Assembly (NCBI GenBank): GCA_964556705.1
Contig: CAZKXX010000130.1
Coordinates: 1 to 8,536, forward strand
Origin: CAZKXX01 sp964556705
GTDB lineage: Bacteria; Acidobacteriota; Terriglobia; UBA7540
Direction: 5' to 3'
DNA length: 8,536 bases
The notes below the pieces were generated by a model that had not been told where the DNA came from, searched no databases, and saw only the letters and a program-made list of their open reading frames with translations. Within the stretch, counting starts at the first letter, position 1. Every line of letters begins with the position of its first letter. Below, piece by piece: positions 5,404 through 8,536 of the stretch. Position numbers and translations under genes: made by a program.

Positions 5404-7119
5404 ATGTTTCTCCCCATGTTCAGTACGGAGCCGCGGAGTCCGGCGCGCCGGCCTCGCGGCGAAGAGTGTTTTCGCCGTTCGTGGGCGCTGGCCGTGATTG
5501 CCGCGGTTCTGATCCCTTTGATTCCCGCCGGGTCTCTGGCGGCGCGGCCGCAGGAAATTCCGGCGGCCGAAGCGCATCGCCGTCAAGGGAAAGCCCATTT
5601 TGAAGCCGCCCGCCTCGACGCCGCCCTGGAAGAATTCCGCGAGGCCATTCGCCTCGACCCTGACGACGCCGAATCGCACGAAGCGATGGGCCGAATCCTC
5701 GGCCAGCAAGGGTCGCTCGACGCGGCCGTGAAATCGTTTCGCGACGCGCTCGCCGCTCGGCCTGACTTTCCCGAGGCCCATCATCATCTCGCCCTGACCT
5801 ACGACCGCATGGGTCTCCTCGCCGAGGCCATCGCGCATTACCAGGAAGCGCTGCGGTTGAAACCCGATTTCATGGACGCCCGGTACGCCCTGAGCGGCGC
5901 CTGCTGGCGCTGGGGCGATCTGGACGGAGCGATCCGACTGTTGCGGGAAGTTGCCGCGGCCCATCCCGAGTTCTGGGAGGCCCGCTACAATCTGGGCGTA
6001 GCGCTCTGGCAGCGATTGATGCGCCCGGGAGCGCTGCTTCGTCAACCCGACCTCGAGGAAAGCGAAACCCATCTGCGCGCCGCGCTCGAAGCGGCGCCGC
6101 GCCAGACCAAAGTCTATCTGGCGCTCGGTCAGCTTCTGGCCGAGAAGCAGGACCTCTCCGGCGCCGTCGAAACATTTCGCAAAGCGGCGGAGGTTGCGCC
6201 GGAAGCCGCCGAGGTGCATTACAACCTGGGCCTGGCGCTGCGCTTGAAAGCGGAATTGGCCGAAGCGGCGGCGGAGTTCCGAAAGGCGCTCGAGCTCGAC
6301 CCGCGCCACGCCACGGCGCGGCGGGCCCTGGGCCTGGCGCTGCGCCAGATGGGCGACCTCGAAGCGGCGGCGGAAGAACTGCGGCGCGTCGTGCGCGAGC
6401 AGCCGGAAGATGCCGAGGTGCGACACAACCTCGGCGTGGTGCTTCTGCGCCTCAACCAGATTCCGCAGGCCATCCAGGAATTCCGGGAAGCGGTCCGGCT
6501 CAACCCTTATTTCTCCGAAGCGCGGATGAATCTGGCGCAGGCGCTCGAGCGCTCGGGCCAGTCGGCGGATGCGAAGCGCGAGCAGCAAGAGGCTCGGCGT
6601 GTGGACGCCTTGCGGAAGAACCGCGGGCAGGCGATGGTCCTCGTGCAATCGGCGATGGAGCGCCGCGCCGCGGGCGAACTCGCGCCGGCCGTCGCGCAGC
6701 TTCGCGAAGCGGTCGCGATGAGCCCGGACTTTCCCGAGGCGCATCTTGAGCTCGCCCGCGCGCTCAAGGAATCCGGCGCCGAGCCCGCGGAAATCGAAAC
6801 GCACCTTCGCGAAGTCCTGGCGATCGATCCCGACCGCGCCGAAGCAGCCTACGAACTGGGACTCGTCCTCGAGCAGCAGGGAAAAATCCGCGAGGCGGTG
6901 GAACTCCTGGAGCGGGCGGCGCTCCTGGCGCCGAGTCTGGTGGACGTGCATCGCGCCCTGGGACGCAGGGCGCTCGAGGAGAAGGACTGGCGCCGCGCCG
7001 AAGCGGAGTTCGGAAAAGTCCTGGCGTGGAATCCTGCGGATTCCGAGGCCCGCCAGGCGTTCGAAAAAGCGCGGAGCAGCCGGGCCGCACTGGCCAGCGG
7101 GCGCGCGAACGCGCCCTGA
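5404..7119 (+). CDS. Exported TPR-repeat protein (second of two)
   Basis: The protein has 571 residues with about thirteen 34-residue TPR units between 54 and 544. Many match the consensus closely, for example DFPEAHHHLALTYDRMGLLA (121-140), AEVHYNLGLALRLKAELAEA (269-288) and AEVRHNLGVVLLRLNQIPQA (337-356). A longer spacer with LRQPDLEESE interrupts the array near 205-222, and a highly charged stretch (382-408, DAKREQQEARR) splits it into N- and C-terminal blocks. The N-terminus carries a long basic region, then a hydrophobic stretch (about 28-44) ending SLAA|RPQE, so the protein is probably exported. The start is uncertain: neither ATG 5404 nor ATG 5419 has a good ribosome site. The repeats fit a binding scaffold with no enzyme domain. 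By eye it is richer in GCG and CGC codons than the preceding TPR gene, arguing against recent duplication. GH127 follows after 76 bp. Confidence 0.85.
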   Translation: MFLPMFSTEPRSPARRPRGEECFRRSWALAVIAAVLIPLIPAGSLAARPQEIPAAEAHRRQGKAHFEAARLDAALEEFREAIRLDPDDAESHEAMGRILGQQGSLDAAVKSFRDALAARPDFPEAHHHLALTYDRMGLLAEAIAHYQEALRLKPDFMDARYALSGACWRWGDLDGAIRLLREVAAAHPEFWEARYNLGVALWQRLMRPGALLRQPDLEESETHLRAALEAAPRQTKVYLALGQLLAEKQDLSGAVETFRKAAEVAPEAAEVHYNLGLALRLKAELAEAAAEFRKALELDPRHATARRALGLALRQMGDLEAAAEELRRVVREQPEDAEVRHNLGVVLLRLNQIPQAIQEFREAVRLNPYFSEARMNLAQALERSGQSADAKREQQEARRVDALRKNRGQAMVLVQSAMERRAAGELAPAVAQLREAVAMSPDFPEAHLELARALKESGAEPAEIETHLREVLAIDPDRAEAAYELGLVLEQQGKIREAVELLERAALLAPSLVDVHRALGRRALEEKDWRRAEAEFGKVLAWNPADSEARQAFEKARSSRAALASGRANAP

Positions 7120-7132
7120 AAAAGCGCGGAGC
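7063..7132. repeat. 15-bp direct repeat spanning the stop of the second TPR gene
   Basis: GAAAAAGCGCGGAGC occurs at 7063-7077 and again at 7118-7132, 55 bp apart. The second copy begins within the TGA stop codon. Similarity continues weakly for about 10 more bases (CCGG/GCCGC), suggesting an old, degraded tandem duplication of about 55 bp that may have created or moved the end of the gene. The perfect 15-mer is seen; the duplication history is inferred. Confidence 0.5.
7099..7116. repeat. GC hairpin at the very end of the second TPR gene
   Basis: GGGCGCG-CGAA-CGCGCCC is a perfect 7-bp stem with a four-base loop whose last base abuts the TGA stop. It is all G/C in the stem and should be very stable in RNA. 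There is no downstream T-run on the plus strand, so termination is doubtful. A pausing or RNA-stabilising role between the TPR gene and the GH127 gene is possible. It may simply reflect the GC-rich Ala/Arg tail codons. Confidence 0.4.
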
Positions 7133-7195
7133 CGGCCGCTGATTCCGTGCCGCGCCGGCGATGTGAAGCATTCAACTTCCATTGGAGGAAGGCTC

Positions 7196-8497
7196 ATGAG
7201 AATCATTTCCGCAAGCCGCAGGGTTGACGTCTGCAGCCTGGGTCTGCTCGTGTTCGGCCTGCTGCTCAATCCGGCCGCGCCGCGCGCCGTCGCGGGAGAA
7301 CTTCGCGCCCCCGGCGACCGCCTGTCGGAATTGCCGGTCACGGCCGTCCAGGTCAAGGATACCTTCTGGGCGCCGCGCATCGAAGTGAACCGCGCGCGAA
7401 CGCTCGACCACGTGCTCGCGCAAATCGAACGCACCGGCGGCCTGCGCAACTTCGATATCGCCGCGGGCAAAGCGACGGGGAAATTCGGCGGGCCCTTCTG
7501 GGCCGATTCCGACGTTTACAAGTGGCTCGAAGGCGCCTCGCTCGCGCTGGCCCTGCATCCCGACCCCGAACTCGAAGCGAAGGTGGACGAGATCATCGCC
7601 CGCATCGCCGCCGCGCAGCAGAAGGACGGCTACCTCAACACCTTCATTCAAATCAACGTTCCCGAACTGCGTTTCAAGAACTTCGCCTTCTTCCACGAAG
7701 ATTTCTGCGCCGGGCATTTATTCGAAGCCGCCGCCGCGCACTTCAAAGCGACGGGAAAGAAAACTCTCTTGAACATCGCCACGCGTCTCGCCGACCTCTT
7801 CGACCGCGAGTTCGGCCCCGGCAAAAAGGACTACATCTCCGGCCACGAAGGCATCGAGATGGCGCTCGTCGAGCTCTATCGCGTGACGGGCGAGCGGCGC
7901 TACCTCGCGCTCGCGCAGGCGATGGTGGACCGGCGCGGCCAGAAGCCTTCCATCTTCGAACGCCAGCTCCGCGAGCTCGACCCGGACCGGACCGTCGATT
8001 TTCTCGGCCGGCCGCTGCGCATCGGCGAATGGTACGAGCGGTTCTATCTCCAGAATCCCCGCAAGTTCGATACGCGTTACGCGCAGGACCACCTTCCCGT
8101 CCGCGAACAGAAGGAAGCCGTCGGGCACGCCGTCCGCGCCATGTTCCTTTACAGCGCGATGGCCGACCTGGTGCACGAGACCAGCGACGCGGGACTCTGG
8201 GAAGCCTCGAAAGCCCTGCACGACAGCGTGACGCTGCGCCGCATGTACGTCACCGGCGGCATCGGGCCTTCCGCGCACAACGAAGGTTTTACGGAAGACT
8301 ACGATTTGCCGAACGAAGATTCCTACCAGGAGACCTGCGCTTCCGCCGCCATGGTGCTGTGGAACCACCGGCTGTTCCGGCTCACCGGCGACGCGCGCTA
8401 CACCGACGTGATGGAGCTTTCGCTCTACAACGCCGTCGCGGCGGGCGTCTCGCTCAGCGGCGACCTCTTCTGCTACGCGACGCCGCTCGCCAGCTGA
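7196..8497 (+). CDS. Exported GH127 (DUF1680) beta-L-arabinofuranosidase-family protein, stops early
   Basis: GH127 enzymes remove beta-L-arabinofuranose from plant extensin-type glycans; some act on rhamnogalacturonan-II sugars. ATG 7196 has an excellent GGAGG 7 nt upstream, and a signal peptide follows (basic 1-9, hydrophobic 14-24, likely cut AVA|GE at 33/34), so the enzyme is exported. Residues 46-433 are the (alpha/alpha)6 catalytic region: PVTAVQVKDTFWAPR (47-61), DSDVYKWLEGA (105-115), FFHEDFCAGHL, QKEAVGHAVRAMFLYSAMADL and MYVTGGIGPSAHNEGF. E363 and E379/C381 (ETC) keep the 16-residue spacing of acid/base E322 and zinc ligands E338/C340 in Bifidobacterium HypBA1. The partner cysteines (C417 nucleophile, C418) should fall about 25 residues after this ORF's TGA, so they are absent. 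Family members usually have 600-700 residues; this has 433. A nonsense or frameshift mutation, or a sequence error near the window end, is likely; only 39 bases follow. Confidence 0.85.
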   Translation: MRIISASRRVDVCSLGLLVFGLLLNPAAPRAVAGELRAPGDRLSELPVTAVQVKDTFWAPRIEVNRARTLDHVLAQIERTGGLRNFDIAAGKATGKFGGPFWADSDVYKWLEGASLALALHPDPELEAKVDEIIARIAAAQQKDGYLNTFIQINVPELRFKNFAFFHEDFCAGHLFEAAAAHFKATGKKTLLNIATRLADLFDREFGPGKKDYISGHEGIEMALVELYRVTGERRYLALAQAMVDRRGQKPSIFERQLRELDPDRTVDFLGRPLRIGEWYERFYLQNPRKFDTRYAQDHLPVREQKEAVGHAVRAMFLYSAMADLVHETSDAGLWEASKALHDSVTLRRMYVTGGIGPSAHNEGFTEDYDLPNEDSYQETCASAAMVLWNHRLFRLTGDARYTDVMELSLYNAVAAGVSLSGDLFCYATPLAS

Positions 8498-8536
8498 CGC
8501 ACGGGCCTTCCCCGCGCCCTTGATCACCCCGATGAT

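Noticed and set aside
6746..7195. Upstream extension of the GH127 reading frame
   Set aside because: The frame is merely open through the TPR gene. ATG 7196 has a strong ribosome site and begins a signal peptide.
5296..7470. Long minus-strand ORF of 724 codons across the second TPR gene and into GH127
   Set aside because: It covers parts of three genes with strong family matches on the other strand, and its internal near-repeats mirror the TPR periodicity of the sense strand.
8498..8536. Possible start of another gene on the minus strand at the right edge (reads IIGVIKGAGKA)
   Set aside because: Only a dozen residues are available and they overlap the GH127 end, too little to support a call, though it would fit a mis-joined window end.

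Overview
The window looks like a GC-rich, Gram-negative chromosome, most likely an acidobacterium of the Solibacter/Bryobacter kind. This rests on protein types rather than a marker gene: an Oar-like TonB-dependent receptor with an N-terminal carboxypeptidase-regulatory domain, large secreted TPR proteins and a secreted GH127 enzyme are a familiar mix in that phylum. No rRNA, tRNA, CRISPR array, integrase or defence gene is visible.

Layout: bases 1-3098 (minus strand) are one long, uninterrupted outer-membrane receptor gene that runs off the left edge; 1032 codons are visible. Bases 3099-3725 form a 627-bp divergent control region. Its receptor-side half holds a near-consensus sigma-70 promoter (TTGACA, 17 bp, TAAATT), a 19-bp inverted repeat resembling GntR/UxuR-type operators, a short dispersed-looking palindrome, and a roughly 270-nt leader with two in-frame short ORFs and two mutually exclusive hairpins over the receptor start. 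Its right half is AT-richer and holds only weak promoter candidates for the rightward genes. Bases 3726-5333 and 5404-7119 (plus strand) are two consecutive exported TPR-repeat proteins. Bases 7196-8497 are an exported GH127 (DUF1680, beta-L-arabinofuranosidase family) enzyme that stops before the part of the fold carrying the catalytic cysteine. The three plus-strand genes are separated by 70 and 76 bp and may form one transcript; a strong GC hairpin lies in the first gap and another covers the end of the second TPR gene.

Working model (inference): the locus is a small glycan-use locus. The receptor would import an oligosaccharide across the outer membrane, the GH127 enzyme would trim arabinofuranose-like residues (plant extensin or rhamnogalacturonan-II are known family substrates), and the TPR proteins would be periplasmic or surface scaffolds, perhaps doing what SusD-type proteins do in Bacteroidota. 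A UxuR-like operator would fit control by a pectin-derived sugar acid.

The most unusual local signals are a 19-bp palindrome flanked by 8-bp direct repeats inside the receptor gene, which looks like an in-frame 39-bp insertion of a REP-like element, and the structured leader in front of the receptor.
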